Shown here piece after piece: positions 19,389 to 28,411 of a DNA stretch of 58,174 nucleotides (position 1 is the first letter of the stretch; every line of letters starts with the position of its first letter). A program made the position numbers and the translations under genes. Origin of the DNA: Halorubrum kocurii JCM 14978 (GTDB taxonomy: Archaea; Halobacteriota; Halobacteria; Halobacteriales; Haloferacaceae). The notes under the pieces were generated by a model. It ran no database searches. It was not told where the DNA came from and was given only the letters and a program-made list of their open reading frames with translations. Where the stretch lies: NCBI RefSeq assembly GCF_000337355.1, contig NZ_AOJH01000068.1, forward strand, positions 1 through 58,174, read 5' to 3'.

Positions 19389-19731
19389 CCACCGCCTCCT
19401 CGGCCTGTTGGTTCACCGCTTCTTCGAACCGTTCGACGGCGTAGTCGACGGCCGAGTCCACGCGGTCGCGGGCCTCGCGTTCGAGCTCGTCGCGGTCGGC
19501 ACGACCCGATTCGAGGATCTCCTCGCGGCGTTCCTCGATCTCCTCGCGGGCCGCCGCCAGCCGGTCGTCGGCCTCGGAGTCCGCCTCTTCCTCGGCCTCC
19601 GCGCGGATCTCATCCGCGCGTTGTCGAGCCTCGGCGAGGCGCTCGTCGGCGTCCGATTCCGCCTTCGCGATGATCTCGTCCGCCTCCGTTTCAGCCTCTT
19701 TGATCCGGTCGAGCACCTCTGGTCTCGCCAT
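19375..19731 (-). CDS. atpH: A-type ATP synthase subunit H
   Basis: This peripheral-stalk coiled-coil partner of subunit E has 118 residues, nearly all one charged Ala/Glu/Arg helix (MARPEVLDRIKEAETEADEI). The ATG at 19731 is preferred over an in-frame codon 24 nt upstream, because the TATA box CCTTATACGT (19761-19770) puts transcription start close to it. It is the first gene of the cluster, and its end overlaps atpI. Confidence 0.92.
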   Translation of the reverse strand: MARPEVLDRIKEAETEADEIIAKAESDADERLAEARQRADEIRAEAEEEADSEADDRLAAAREEIEERREEILESGRADRDELEREARDRVDSAVDYAVERFEEAVNQQAEEAVDAQA

Positions 19732-19760
19732 GCTACTAATCGCCTGAAACTCCACAAGCG

Positions 19761-19770
19761 ACGTATAAGG
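19761..19770 (-). promoter_or_regulatory. Main promoter of the atp operon
   Basis: The TATA box CCTTATACGT lies 30-39 nt before the atpH ATG. It is shared back-to-back with the minD4 promoter (TTTAAGTA near 19858-19865) in a 156-nt divergent gap. Confidence 0.6.
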
Positions 19771-19887
19771 TGTTTGCGAAAGTGCGCGCGCGCTTCCGCC
19801 GATTCAGGCGGTCGACCGCGTCGAAACGCCGACGGGATCGCCCCGTCGCCGCCTACCTTTAAGTACCAGTCGCCGGACCCTCACCGT

Positions 19888-21597
19888 ATGGCAACGGTGT
19901 ATGCGGTCGCGTCGGCGAAAGGTGGGGTCGGCAAGACCACCACGACCGCGGCGGTGGCGACGCTCCTGGCCGACTCGGGCGCCGACGTCGTCGCGATCGA
20001 CGCCGACCTCGGCATGGCGAACCTCGCAGAGGCCGCGGGCGTGGCCCCCGGCGGGATCACCCTCCACGACGTGCTGGCGGGGGCGGCCGATCCCCTCGAC
20101 GCGGTCCACGAGGGACCGGCCGGTCTCCGCGTCGTCCCCGGGGCGGCGGACCTCGACGCGTACGCGGCGGCCGACCCATCCGGGCTCAGGGAGGTCGTCG
20201 GCGCGTTCGACGACGCGGACTACGTGTTCGTCGACGCCGGCGCGGGCCTCTCCCACGACTCCACGCTCCCGCTCGGGCTCGCGGACGAGACGCTGCTCGT
20301 CTCCACCGCCGAGCGGAGCGCCCTCGGCGACACCGAGAAGACCCGACAGCTGACCGAGCGCCTCGGCGGCTCCGTCGCGGGCGCCGCGATCACTCGCCTC
20401 GACCCCGCGACCGCCGCGGACGACGGCCCGATCGACGCGGTCGAGGGGACGCTCGACGCGCCCGTGATCGGACGGATCCCCGAGGACGACGCGGTGTTGC
20501 GCGCGGCGGAGTCGGCTCGGCCGCTCCCGCTCTTCGCCCCGGACTCCCCCGCGACCCGGGCGTACCGAGACCTGACGCGAGCGCTGACCGGCGCGGCGAT
20601 CGACGGTCCCGGGCTCGCTGCCGGTGGGGTCGCAGAACCCGACCTCGCCGAACCCGAGGAGACCGACGCAGACGACCCGGACGCCGAGGAGACCGACGCA
20701 AGCGACGCGGACGCCGAGGAGACCGACGCAAGCGACGCGGACGCCGAGGAGACCGACGCAAGCGACGCGGACGCCGAGGAGACCGACGCGGAGACCGACT
20801 CCGGGGCGGAAGGCGAAGCCACCGACGGAGTTGGCGAGGCGGAGCGCGCCGCCGAGGGTGACGAGGCCGCGGCGGCCACCGCGGACGACGAGGCCGACAC
20901 CGCGGACGACGAGGGTGACACCGCGGACGACGACACCGCGGACGACGAGACCGACGAGGACATCATCGTCGCGGACTCCGAGCGGGCCGGCCTCGGCGAG
21001 CCGGGCGACGAGGAGGACATCATCGTTGCCGCGGAGTCGGCCGTCGACGACGTCGAGGAGGCCGAGCCCGAAGCGTCGGCCGAAGACGCTCAGCCGACCG
21101 AATCGCCCGAGCCGACCGACGAGCCCACGACCGGCCCCGCGAGCGATTCGGAGGCGACCGAGACCGGCGCCGTCGCCGGCGACACGGAGACGGTCGGGGA
21201 GGACCACGTCGACGGCGACGACCTCGAAGCGATGATCGAGGACGACCTCGGCCCGGAGCAGTTCGACGACGAGGGTGGCTCGGCCGCCGAGTCGACCGTG
21301 GACGACGAGCCGGCGGCGGACGCGTCGGCGCCCGACGAGCCGGCGGCGGACGCGGAGCCTCCTGCGGAGCCGTCAGCGGACGACACGCCCGAGTCCGGCG
21401 GAGAGGCGACGACGGAGACGGACCCGGCGTCGAACGAGGCGGCCGAGGCCGACCCGGACGACGAGCTCGCCGGCAGCGTCCCGTTCCGCGACGACGACAC
21501 CGGAACGATGAACACCGTCCTCTCGGAAGACGAGGCGGACGACGAGGAGGAGGAGGACAAAGACGGCGGCTTCTTCAGTCGGCTGCTCGGTCGCTAG
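19888..21597 (+). CDS. minD4: MinD4-like ParA/MinD ATPase with long acidic tail
   Basis: The product has 569 residues. Residues 1-240 are a MinD/ParA ATPase: deviant Walker A KGGVGKTTTTAAVATLLAD, IDADLGMANL, and YVFVDAGAGLS as Walker B. Residues 250-560 are a very acidic, low-complexity tail with four copies of a 10-residue repeat (EETDASDADA type) and the repeated EDIIVA motif. The final residues GGFFSRLLGR could be a short amphipathic membrane anchor. In Haloferax volcanii MinD4, a polar organiser that helps place archaella and chemotaxis arrays, has a C-terminal extension and, as I recall, lies near the atp genes; that context suggests the name. TATA-like CTTTAAGTA (about 19857-19865) gives a nearly leaderless start. 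Confidence 0.75.
   Translation: MATVYAVASAKGGVGKTTTTAAVATLLADSGADVVAIDADLGMANLAEAAGVAPGGITLHDVLAGAADPLDAVHEGPAGLRVVPGAADLDAYAAADPSGLREVVGAFDDADYVFVDAGAGLSHDSTLPLGLADETLLVSTAERSALGDTEKTRQLTERLGGSVAGAAITRLDPATAADDGPIDAVEGTLDAPVIGRIPEDDAVLRAAESARPLPLFAPDSPATRAYRDLTRALTGAAIDGPGLAAGGVAEPDLAEPEETDADDPDAEETDASDADAEETDASDADAEETDASDADAEETDAETDSGAEGEATDGVGEAERAAEGDEAAAATADDEADTADDEGDTADDDTADDETDEDIIVADSERAGLGEPGDEEDIIVAAESAVDDVEEAEPEASAEDAQPTESPEPTDEPTTGPASDSEATETGAVAGDTETVGEDHVDGDDLEAMIEDDLGPEQFDDEGGSAAESTVDDEPAADASAPDEPAADAEPPAEPSADDTPESGGEATTETDPASNEAAEADPDDELAGSVPFRDDDTGTMNTVLSEDEADDEEEEDKDGGFFSRLLGR
20656..20775 (+). repeat. 30-bp in-frame tandem repeat in minD4, four copies
   Basis: Units beginning GAGGAGACCGACGCAAGCGA encode ten acidic residues each. 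Three copies are almost identical and the first differs at a few bases, which points to recent expansion by slippage or unequal exchange. Confidence 0.9.
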
Positions 21598-21651
21598 CGG
21601 CGCTCTCAGGCTCGGCTCGGTCCGAGTACGGTCGAAGAACGATCCGGCCGG

Positions 21652-22623
21652 TCAGGCCTCCGACGGCGCCTTCGCCCGGTCGCGGATGAGCTCGCGGATG
21701 TCTTCCGGGTCGGAGATGTCGGCGAGCTCCTTGCAGGAGACGAGGGCGGTGCCGTCGACCGATTCGCGCTTCTCGTTCTCCTCGGTGAAGTACACCGAGC
21801 GGGTGCGCGCGACTTCCCCGATCGAGGACATGATCCGGGCGCGCTTCTCCGCGGCCGGCGTGAACGTCGAGTGGCCGGTGAGCACCCGCGTCACGGCGCT
21901 CCCCTCGTCCTCGGAGACCGCCTTGAACGGCGCGCGGGCGGTCGGGTGGACCGTGAAGCCCGCGTTCGTGAGCACGTGGAGGACGTGCTCGTCGTCGGGG
22001 TCGGTCTCGGGCGCCGACGGAGTGGGGTCGGCGTCGCGGACCTCGTCGGCTCCGTCGAGCACGTCGACCGGGCTGGAGAACGGCTCGTTGAACAGCTCCT
22101 CCAGCTGGATCGCCACCTCGATGGAGGCGTTCATCCCGTCCTCGTACTTCGAGACGGTGCGCCGTGAGACGCCGAGCTCGGTGGCGAGGCGGCCGAGCGA
22201 CCAGCCGCGCTCCTCGCGCTCGTCGGCGAGCAGGTCGCCGTCGAGGCTGACGTAGAGCCCGCCGGGGGCCGCGTAGATGAGCGGCGGCATCCCCTCGACG
22301 AACAGGTCGTACCCCGTGTCGGGGTTGATCACCGGGACGCCGTGCCGGAAGTAGACGACTCCGGGCTTCAGCTCCTCGTCGCGGGTCCGGACCCCGATCA
22401 CCATCGGCGTCGCCTGCAGGTACTCGCCGAGCCGGCGCATCTCCGCGCCCGTCTCCGCGTCGAGCGCGTCGACGTTCCCGAGGATCTTCAAAAGGACGAG
22501 GTCCTCGTCGCGCCGGGCCGCCACGTCGAAGCTCTTGGGCCGGACCGCACACCGGTCGCTGACGAGGAAGCCCGCGTCCTCCAGCATCGCGGTGACGTTT
22601 TCGATCAGCGCAGTCCGGGACAT
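21652..22623 (-). CDS. COG1395-type transcriptional regulator with HTH_3 domain
   Basis: The product has 323 residues. The N-terminal domain (about 1-120) looks like the nuclease-like module of this archaeal family ([17 protein letters not shown]). A helix-turn-helix of Cro/C1 type follows (about 130-180: [25 protein letters not shown]). The C-terminal domain (about 215-315) repeats the N-terminal pattern ([21 protein letters not shown]). Targets are unknown. TATA-like CATATATACGG on the minus strand (about 22646-22656) supports the ATG at 22623. It is divergent from tiaS. Confidence 0.82.
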   Translation of the reverse strand: MSRTALIENVTAMLEDAGFLVSDRCAVRPKSFDVAARRDEDLVLLKILGNVDALDAETGAEMRRLGEYLQATPMVIGVRTRDEELKPGVVYFRHGVPVINPDTGYDLFVEGMPPLIYAAPGGLYVSLDGDLLADEREERGWSLGRLATELGVSRRTVSKYEDGMNASIEVAIQLEELFNEPFSSPVDVLDGADEVRDADPTPSAPETDPDDEHVLHVLTNAGFTVHPTARAPFKAVSEDEGSAVTRVLTGHSTFTPAAEKRARIMSSIGEVARTRSVYFTEENEKRESVDGTALVSCKELADISDPEDIRELIRDRAKAPSEA

Positions 22624-22797
22624 GGTCGAGATAAGCGGCTCGCCGTATATATGCGTTGTGTCAGTCGTATACGCTCGAAATCGCCGCCCGCCTGCGATTT
22701 TCCCGATCGGGGTGCCGGTGCAGTTATATACGGCTTCGCGAGGGCCGGCGTCGCCCCCGCCCGAAACCGGTTAGTCCGCGAGCGCGAAAGGGCGGGT

Positions 22798-24237
22798 ATG
22801 CCCATCGTCGCCGTCGACGACACCGACTCCCGCGAGCGCGGGATGTGCACGACGTACGTCGGCGCGCGGCTGGCCGAGCGGCTCGGCGCGGCCGGCGGCC
22901 GCGTCCGCCGTCGGCTCCTCGTCCGACTCAACCCCGCGGTGAAACACAAGACGCGAGGCAACGCCGCGGTCGCGCTCCACGTCTCCGGCGTCGGCGCCGA
23001 GGCGGCGTTCGACCTCGCCGCGGAGACCGTCCGGAAGTTCGCCGCGGCCGACGACCCGCGAACCTCGCCCGGCGTCGTCGTCGCCGACCTCGACGTGGCC
23101 GACCTCGACATGGCCGACCTCGACGCGGCCGGTGACTCCCTCGAGCCAAGCGCTGTGACGATCCCCCCCGCCGTGGCCGATTTCGCCTGCCGCGCGCTCC
23201 GGCACCGCCTCTCGCTCGACGAGGCGCTCGAACTGGCGGACGAGCACGGGTTCCGCCACGCTGCGTTCGGATCCGGCGGGGAGGCCGAGGCGGACGCGGT
23301 CGCGGGACGCGGGCGGATCGGCGCGCTCGCGGCGGTCGGCGCCCCCGCCGCGTTCGACGACTGGACCGTCGAGCGGATCTCCTACCGCGAGCTGGACCGC
23401 TGCGGCACGCCCCGCGACGTCGACGTCGAGAGCGTGTTCGCGGCCGCCGACCGGGGGTACCCGACCGTCTGGGACACCGTCGACCGCGGGACCGGCGAGG
23501 CGGTCTGCGTCCCGAACGCTCCCGGCCCGATCCTCCACGGGATCCGCGGCGACGACGCCGGCGCGTGCCGCGAGGTCGCCGAGGCGATCGCCGCCGAGCC
23601 GGTCGAGCGCGCCGCGACGTTCCTGACGAACCAGGGGACCGACGCGCACCTCGCCCCCGGTGCGATCGGCGACCTCCGCGACGGCGCGGGGTACCGCGTC
23701 CCCGGCGTCGTCGCGAGCGAGCCGGAGACGAAACGCGGGGGGCACGTCCACGTCGACGTGGCGGCCCCGACCGACTCGACGCCGGACGCCGACCGTTCTC
23801 CCCGCCTCCGCTGCGTCGCGTTCAACCCGACCGGCCGATTTCGAGACCGGGTGCGCGCCCTCCGACCCGGCGACCGGGTGACGGTGTGCGGCGAGCACGA
23901 GGTCCGGACCGCCGAGGGCGACAGCGGAGGAACCGGGGGCAACGGTAATCCGACGACGGACACGCTGAAACTGGAGAAGTTCGCCGTGCGCGACCTCGTC
24001 GAGACGGAGCCCGTCGTGCCGACGTGCCCGGACTGCGGGCGGTCGATGTCCTCGGCGGGCCGGGATCAGGGGTACCGCTGTCGGGACTGCGGCACCGACG
24101 CGCCCGGGAAGGTCGAGGAGGCGATCGACCGCGAGGTAGCCCTCGGCTGGTACGAGGTCCCGCCGAGCGCCCGGCGCCACGTCGCGAAGCCGCTGGTTCG
24201 CGGCGGCTTCGACGGGCCGACCCATCCGGAGCGGTGA
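22798..24237 (+). CDS. tiaS: tRNA(Ile2) 2-agmatinylcytidine synthetase
   Basis: It attaches agmatine to C34 of the CAU anticodon of tRNA-Ile2 so that it reads AUA, an archaea-only modification. It has 479 residues. The N-terminal domain opens MPIVAVDDTDSRERGMCTTYV, the DDTD catalytic/phosphate motif. An OB-fold-like region lies near 345-400, and a C-terminal zinc ribbon has CPDCG and CRDCG near 415-440. The ATG at 22798 follows a TATA box GTTATATAC (about 22730-22738). Compared with relatives, a short run of repeated ADLDVADLDMADLD residues near 100 is unusual. Confidence 0.93.
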   Translation: MPIVAVDDTDSRERGMCTTYVGARLAERLGAAGGRVRRRLLVRLNPAVKHKTRGNAAVALHVSGVGAEAAFDLAAETVRKFAAADDPRTSPGVVVADLDVADLDMADLDAAGDSLEPSAVTIPPAVADFACRALRHRLSLDEALELADEHGFRHAAFGSGGEAEADAVAGRGRIGALAAVGAPAAFDDWTVERISYRELDRCGTPRDVDVESVFAAADRGYPTVWDTVDRGTGEAVCVPNAPGPILHGIRGDDAGACREVAEAIAAEPVERAATFLTNQGTDAHLAPGAIGDLRDGAGYRVPGVVASEPETKRGGHVHVDVAAPTDSTPDADRSPRLRCVAFNPTGRFRDRVRALRPGDRVTVCGEHEVRTAEGDSGGTGGNGNPTTDTLKLEKFAVRDLVETEPVVPTCPDCGRSMSSAGRDQGYRCRDCGTDAPGKVEEAIDREVALGWYEVPPSARRHVAKPLVRGGFDGPTHPER

Positions 24238-24279
24238 GGGGCGGCGGTCAGCGCGGTCGCGCCGACAGCGGGGGTCCCG

Positions 24280-25584
24280 TCACTCGCTCGCGACCAGCTT
24301 GTAACACATCCCGGGCTCGTCGGAGCCCTCCGGGGCGCGCTCCGCGTAGTAGATCGCGTCGTCGGTCACGAACGGCGCGCTGGTCACGTCGCCGCGCCCC
24401 CCGGCGGTCCAGGTGACCGACCCGTCGTCGCGGTCGAGCGCGTACAGCTTCGCGTCGTACGAGCCGACGAGCACGTGGTCGTTCGTGGCCACCGCGCTCC
24501 CAGTGATCCAGCCGCCCGTCGGGGTCGACCACAGCTTCTCGCCGGTCTCGAGGTCGATCGCGTAGGCGTTGCTGTCGTGGCTCCCCACGTACACCTCCCC
24601 GTCGTGGACCGCCGGGGCGCACATGACGCCGCCCGTGCTTCCCGGGTCGGGATCGTCCTTCGAGGTCTCGCCGCCCTCGGTCTCGAACTCCCACAGCTTC
24701 GAGCCGTCCTCGACGTCGAGCCCCGTGACGGTCCCCGCCCACGAGGGGACGACCGCGATCCCCTCGCTGATCGCGAGCGGGAGCTTCACGTCGCCGCCGG
24801 TGTCGTAGGCCCACTCGCGCTCCAGCTCCGGGAACGACCACGCGTAGCAGTGGCCGTCGTTCGAGCCGAAGATGAGGCGGCCGTGCTCGCGGTCGATCGC
24901 GACCGTCGAGTGCGGGTGGTCGGTGGGTCGCCTGTCGCGCTCGTCGATCTCGCCGCTCTCCGCGTCCATCTTGACGAAGCTCCCGTTCGGGGGCGCGTGC
25001 TCGACCGCGACGTAGAGCTTCCCGTCGAGGTAGGTCGGGCTGGCGGCGGCCGAGCCGCCCACCTTGTTCTGCCACAGGATCTCGCCGTCGTCGAGCGCCA
25101 GCGCCGAGACCACGCCGTCGTAGGTGCCGACGTACAGGCTCCCGTCCGCGATCGCCGGGGTCCCGTGGCTGCCCCGGTCGTCGTCGCTGATCGAGGTCGC
25201 CCAGTTCACCGACCCGTCCGGCGCGATCGACTGCACCCGACCGGTGTCGTCGGCGAGCACGACCGCGCCGTTCGGCGCCTCGATCGGGCTCCCCTTCGAG
25301 GCCGAGTGGTCGCCGCGGTTCGCCGGCAGCTCCCAGGCGGTCTCGACGGCCTCGGGGATCGCCGCGTCGACGTACCCGGTGTTCCGGAGCCCCTGGCGGA
25401 ACTGCGTCTTCACCCCGTCGTCGGGGCCCGTCGTCGGGCGGTCGCTGCTGTCTCCGGAGCCGCCGTTCCCGGAGGTGTCGTCCTCGGCCGGTCCGCCGGC
25501 GTCGAAGGCGGAGCAGCCGGCGAGCCCCGCGGCGCTCGCGGCCCCGAGGGCCCGGAGCCAGTCGCGGCGCGTTCGTTCGGTCAT
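24280..25584 (-). CDS. Tat lipoprotein with PQQ-type beta-propeller repeats
   Basis: The product has 434 residues. The N-terminus has a twin-arginine signal (RTRRDWLRALG) and a lipobox LAGC with Cys near residue 23, so it is exported folded and anchored by a lipid. An acidic low-complexity linker follows. The rest is eight or so PQQ/WD-like blades with repeats such as GSLYVGTYDGVVSALALDDG and VYVGSHDSNAYAIDLETG. No PQQ-dehydrogenase ligands are obvious, so it is more likely a binding scaffold than an enzyme. I start at the ATG at 25584, because the signal peptide begins there. TATA-like TTTTTATTCC lies near 25604-25613 on the minus strand. Confidence 0.85.
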   Translation of the reverse strand: MTERTRRDWLRALGAASAAGLAGCSAFDAGGPAEDDTSGNGGSGDSSDRPTTGPDDGVKTQFRQGLRNTGYVDAAIPEAVETAWELPANRGDHSASKGSPIEAPNGAVVLADDTGRVQSIAPDGSVNWATSISDDDRGSHGTPAIADGSLYVGTYDGVVSALALDDGEILWQNKVGGSAAASPTYLDGKLYVAVEHAPPNGSFVKMDAESGEIDERDRRPTDHPHSTVAIDREHGRLIFGSNDGHCYAWSFPELEREWAYDTGGDVKLPLAISEGIAVVPSWAGTVTGLDVEDGSKLWEFETEGGETSKDDPDPGSTGGVMCAPAVHDGEVYVGSHDSNAYAIDLETGEKLWSTPTGGWITGSAVATNDHVLVGSYDAKLYALDRDDGSVTWTAGGRGDVTSAPFVTDDAIYYAERAPEGSDEPGMCYKLVASE

Positions 25585-25640
25585 GGTGGCCCATACCCCA
25601 GCGGGAATAAAAAGCCACGTTCCTCGGCGGCGCTCTTCGG

Positions 25641-25744
25641 GAGACGCTGGACCGAGACACCGGACCGAGACGCTGGACCGAGACACCGGACCGAGACGCT
25701 GGACCGAGACACCGGACCGAGACGCTGGACCGAGATGCCGGGAC
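25641..25744. repeat. 13-bp tandem repeat with alternating units, about 7.5 copies
   Basis: GAGACGCTGGACC and GAGACACCGGACC alternate, so the true period is 26. The array lies between the promoter of the Tat lipoprotein (minus) and the VOC gene (plus). It opens false frames on both strands. No coding role seen. Confidence 0.9.
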
Positions 25745-25787
25745 GCCGCCCGGTGTCGTGAAGTACCTCGTGCCCGTTTTCGGAGCC

Positions 25788-26153
25788 ATGTCCGGAATCG
25801 TCTTCCACGCGACGGAGCGGCACGACGCGGTCGTCGAGTTCTACCGCGAGACGATGGGCGCCGCGGTGCGGCTCGAACAGCCCGACTGCACGATCTTGGG
25901 GTACGACAACATGCTGTTCGGGTTCTGCGAGCGCGACCGCACCGACGACTGCGGGACGCTCACGTTCGTGTACCCGGACCGCGAGGCGGTCGACGAGGCC
26001 CGCGAGCGGCTCGCCGAGGCGCCCGGCGCCCGCGCCGTCGAGGCGCCGCGCGAGAACGAGCGCTACGACATTTACCAGTTCTTCGCCGAGGACCCCGACG
26101 GCCGGACGATCGAGTGTCAGGCGTTCCTCGACGACGCGGTGTCGCTCCCTTGA
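25788..26153 (+). CDS. VOC-superfamily (glyoxalase/dioxygenase-like) protein
   Basis: The product has 121 residues with two beta-alpha-beta-beta-beta repeats: SGIVFHATERHDAVVEFYRE at the start and YQFFAEDPDGRTIECQAF at the end. Possible metal ligands are the first-strand His and the last-strand Glu. The ATG at 25788 is chosen over the in-frame GTG at 25758, because the VOC fold begins right after it. Substrate unknown. Confidence 0.85.
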   Translation: MSGIVFHATERHDAVVEFYRETMGAAVRLEQPDCTILGYDNMLFGFCERDRTDDCGTLTFVYPDREAVDEARERLAEAPGARAVEAPRENERYDIYQFFAEDPDGRTIECQAFLDDAVSLP

Positions 26154-26209
26154 GCGCCGGCCCGGGCCCGGTCGCGGGGTCGTCGTCGTGGACCAGTCGG
26201 CGCTGCCGA

Positions 26210-26437
26210 TCAGTCGATGTTGCGCTCCTCGCGCCACGCGGCCGCGCGGTCGAGCGCGGCCTCGCGCTCGTCGAACCGCTCGCGCTCGTAGGCCGACTCG
26301 TCGTCGGCCTGCTCCATCACGTCGAGGCGGGCGACGAACCCGCCGTCGCCGCGCTCGCGGACCCGGACCGTCGCGTAGCCGTCGGAGCGCTCCCACTCGG
26401 TGATCACGTCGTCTTCGCGTCCCAGTGACCAAGCCAT
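26210..26437 (-). CDS. Small conserved haloarchaeal protein (DUF7543-like)
   Basis: The product has 75 residues rich in Glu, Arg and Trp (ITEWERSDGYATVRVRERGDGG), with a predicted beta-hairpin followed by a C-terminal helix (EAALDRAAAWREERNID). It has no signal peptide or Cys motif. The family name is tentative and the function unknown. Confidence 0.7.
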   Translation of the reverse strand: MAWSLGREDDVITEWERSDGYATVRVRERGDGGFVARLDVMEQADDESAYERERFDEREAALDRAAAWREERNID

Positions 26438-26508
26438 ACCGGAGAGGGCGGGCGGCCGAGGCTAAAACGGCGCGGTTCGTGTCCGGCGAGGGGAGCGCGC
26501 CGCTCCGG

Positions 26509-26652
26509 TCACTCCCCGTCGGCTCCGGGTGCCGTCGCGTGCGAGCAGACCGGACAGACGGCGTAGCCGAGGGCGTCGTACGGCACCGACGCCGAGGGAG
26601 CGGTCACGCCGCACTGGGGACAGTCGAACGTCGACCCCTTCTGGATGCTCAT
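26509..26652 (-). CDS. Small double-CPxCG zinc-finger protein
   Basis: This 47-residue protein starts MSIQKGSTFDCPQCG and has a second knuckle VCPVCSHA, so four cysteines can bind one zinc ion. Codon positions are GC-rich at the third base like the neighbours. The minus-strand TATA-like TCATAACGA (about 26677-26685) lies about 25-33 nt before the ATG, predicting a leaderless message. Such small zinc-finger proteins are abundant regulators or binding modules in haloarchaea. The specific role is unknown. Confidence 0.78.
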   Translation of the reverse strand: MSIQKGSTFDCPQCGVTAPSASVPYDALGYAVCPVCSHATAPGADGE

Positions 26653-26746
26653 ACCCGCTCGTGGGCCGCTTCGCATATCGTTATGAGCCGCTTGCCGCCC
26701 CTCAACGCATCCCTACTTATAAGCGACCGCCGGTCCGAATGCGACC

Positions 26747-27883
26747 GTGACAGAAGACGTCCACGCGGAACGGCGCGAGCGCGCCGCGGCGCGACTCCGG
26801 GAGACCGGCGCCGACGGGCTCGTCTGCTTCCCCAGTCGGAACCTCCAGTACCTCACCGGCTTCGCCGAGGAGCCGGCCGAGCGGCACCTCCTGCTCGTCG
26901 TCCCGGCGGGTGACCGCGCGACGGACGGGGCCTCCGTCCCCGAACCGGCGTTCCTCGTCCCGGCCCTCTACGAGACGCAGGTCCGGGAGGAGACCACCGT
27001 CGGCGCAGTGCGAACGTGGGCCGACGGCGACGACCCGACCGCGGCCGCCCGGGAGCTGCTCGGCGACCTCGGGCTCCGCGGGGGGCGCCTCCTCGTCGAC
27101 GACACGATGTGGGCGACGTTCACGCAGGACCTCCGGACCGCGGCGCCGGGCGCCGAGTGGGGGCTCGCGAGCGAGGCGCTCGCGGACCTCCGGGTGCGGA
27201 AGGACGAGGCGGAGCTGGACGCGATGCGCGCGGCCGCGGCGGCCGCCGACGAGACGGTCCGGGACCTCCGCGACCTCGGCGCGGACGCGATCGGGATGAC
27301 CGAGCGCGACCTCGCCGACCGGATAGCGGACCGGCTGGCCGCTCACGGCGGCGCGGGGACTTCCTTCGAGACGATCGTCGGTGCGGGGCCGAACGGGGCG
27401 AAGCCCCACCACGGCTGCGGCGACCGCGAGATCCGGGCGGGCGAGCCCGTCGTGCTCGACTTCGGCACGCGGGTCGACGGGTACCCCTCCGACCAGACGC
27501 GGACGCTCGTGTTCGACGGCGACCCGCCAGCCGAGTACGAGCGCGTTCACGAGGTCGTTCGGGAGGCGCAGGCCGCCGCGGTCGAGGCGGTCGAGCCGGG
27601 CGTCCCCGCCGAGGCGATCGACCGGGCCGCCCGCGAGGTCATCGAGGACGCCGGGTACGGGGACGCGTTCGTCCACCGCACCGGCCACGGGGTGGGGCTC
27701 GACGTCCACGAGGAGCCGTACGTCGTGGCCGGCAACGACCGGGAGCTGGAGCCGGGAATGGTCTTCTCGGTGGAGCCGGGGATCTACCTCGACGGCCGGT
27801 TCGGCTGTCGGATCGAGGACCTCGTCGTCGTGACCGAGGACGGGTGCGAGCGGCTGAACGACACCGACCGCGGGTGGCGCTGA
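26747..27883 (+). CDS. M24-family Xaa-Pro peptidase (aminopeptidase P type)
   Basis: The metallopeptidase has 378 residues. The N-terminal creatinase-like domain (1-150) contains SRNLQYLTGF. The C-terminal pita-bread domain holds all five metal ligands: the two Asp of DFGTRVDGYPSDQTR, His in HRTGHGVGLDVHE, Glu in SVEPGIY and Glu in RIEDLVVV. The start is a GTG at 26747. It is supported by the TATA box CTTATAAGCG (about 26715-26724), which sets transcription start a few nt before it. It probably removes N-terminal residues before proline. Confidence 0.9.
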   Translation: MTEDVHAERRERAAARLRETGADGLVCFPSRNLQYLTGFAEEPAERHLLLVVPAGDRATDGASVPEPAFLVPALYETQVREETTVGAVRTWADGDDPTAAARELLGDLGLRGGRLLVDDTMWATFTQDLRTAAPGAEWGLASEALADLRVRKDEAELDAMRAAAAAADETVRDLRDLGADAIGMTERDLADRIADRLAAHGGAGTSFETIVGAGPNGAKPHHGCGDREIRAGEPVVLDFGTRVDGYPSDQTRTLVFDGDPPAEYERVHEVVREAQAAAVEAVEPGVPAEAIDRAAREVIEDAGYGDAFVHRTGHGVGLDVHEEPYVVAGNDRELEPGMVFSVEPGIYLDGRFGCRIEDLVVVTEDGCERLNDTDRGWR

Positions 27884-27898
27884 GCGGAGTCGAGGGGA

Positions 27899-27949
27899 GT
27901 CGGTTCCCGCTGGGCGTCGGTTCCCGCTGGGCGTCGGTTCCCGCTGGGC
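27899..27949. repeat. 17-bp tandem repeat, three perfect copies
   Basis: GTCGGTTCCCGCTGGGC occurs three times head to tail. It lies between the peptidase stop and the promoter region of the 28019 gene. Confidence 0.9.
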
Positions 27950-28018
27950 GTCGTCGCGCCGCTCCGGCTCTTGGCTCGCATCGAAACCATTAGTGTCGCC
28001 GGAGCGAAAGCGCGGGGT

Positions 28019-28315
28019 ATGAGCGACACCGACGAGGCCGAGGCGGAGGAGGCGGAGGAGCCGGCCGTCGAGCTGGGCGAGGGGCCGGACGTGGCGGGCG
28101 AGCCGATCGCCCGCGTCGCGTCCCGGCTCACGTGGCCCGCGAAGCGCAGCGACCTGCGCGCTCAGGAGGGCGACGCGACGATCCGCACCCCGGAGGGCCC
28201 CCGCGACCTCGACGACGTGCTCGCGGACTCCGAGGTCCCGCTGTTCGAGAGCCGGAGCGAGTTCGTGACCGAGGTCGAGGAGGTCGTCGGACGCGGCCCG
28301 GTCGCGACCGAGTAG
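28019..28315 (+). CDS. DUF5789 family protein
   Basis: The product has 98 residues: an acidic N-terminus, then the family core with ARVASRLTWPAKRSDL, ATIRTPEGPRDLDDVL and a final VGRGPV motif. It resembles the small DUF2795/DUF5789 helical domain of haloarchaea. The ATG at 28019 is used, since the upstream in-frame stretch lacks acidic bias. TATA-like CATTAGTG lies near 27988-27995. Confidence 0.82.
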   Translation: MSDTDEAEAEEAEEPAVELGEGPDVAGEPIARVASRLTWPAKRSDLRAQEGDATIRTPEGPRDLDDVLADSEVPLFESRSEFVTEVEEVVGRGPVATE

Positions 28316-28411
28316 CCGGTCCCGCTCCGCTTTCGTTCCCCTCCCGGATCCGCTTCCGTTTCGCCGCTCCGCCGCCGCGGGCTTTTTGTCCGGGCGCCTC
28401 GGAGTCGAGCT

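Noticed and set aside
20656-20775. Possible CRISPR-like array in minD4
   Set aside because: The units are contiguous 30-bp repeats without spacers and are translated in frame as acidic residues.
25641-25744. Possible CRISPR or replication-origin iterons
   Set aside because: Repeats are only 13 bp, back-to-back without spacers, and no cas or orc/cdc6 gene is nearby.
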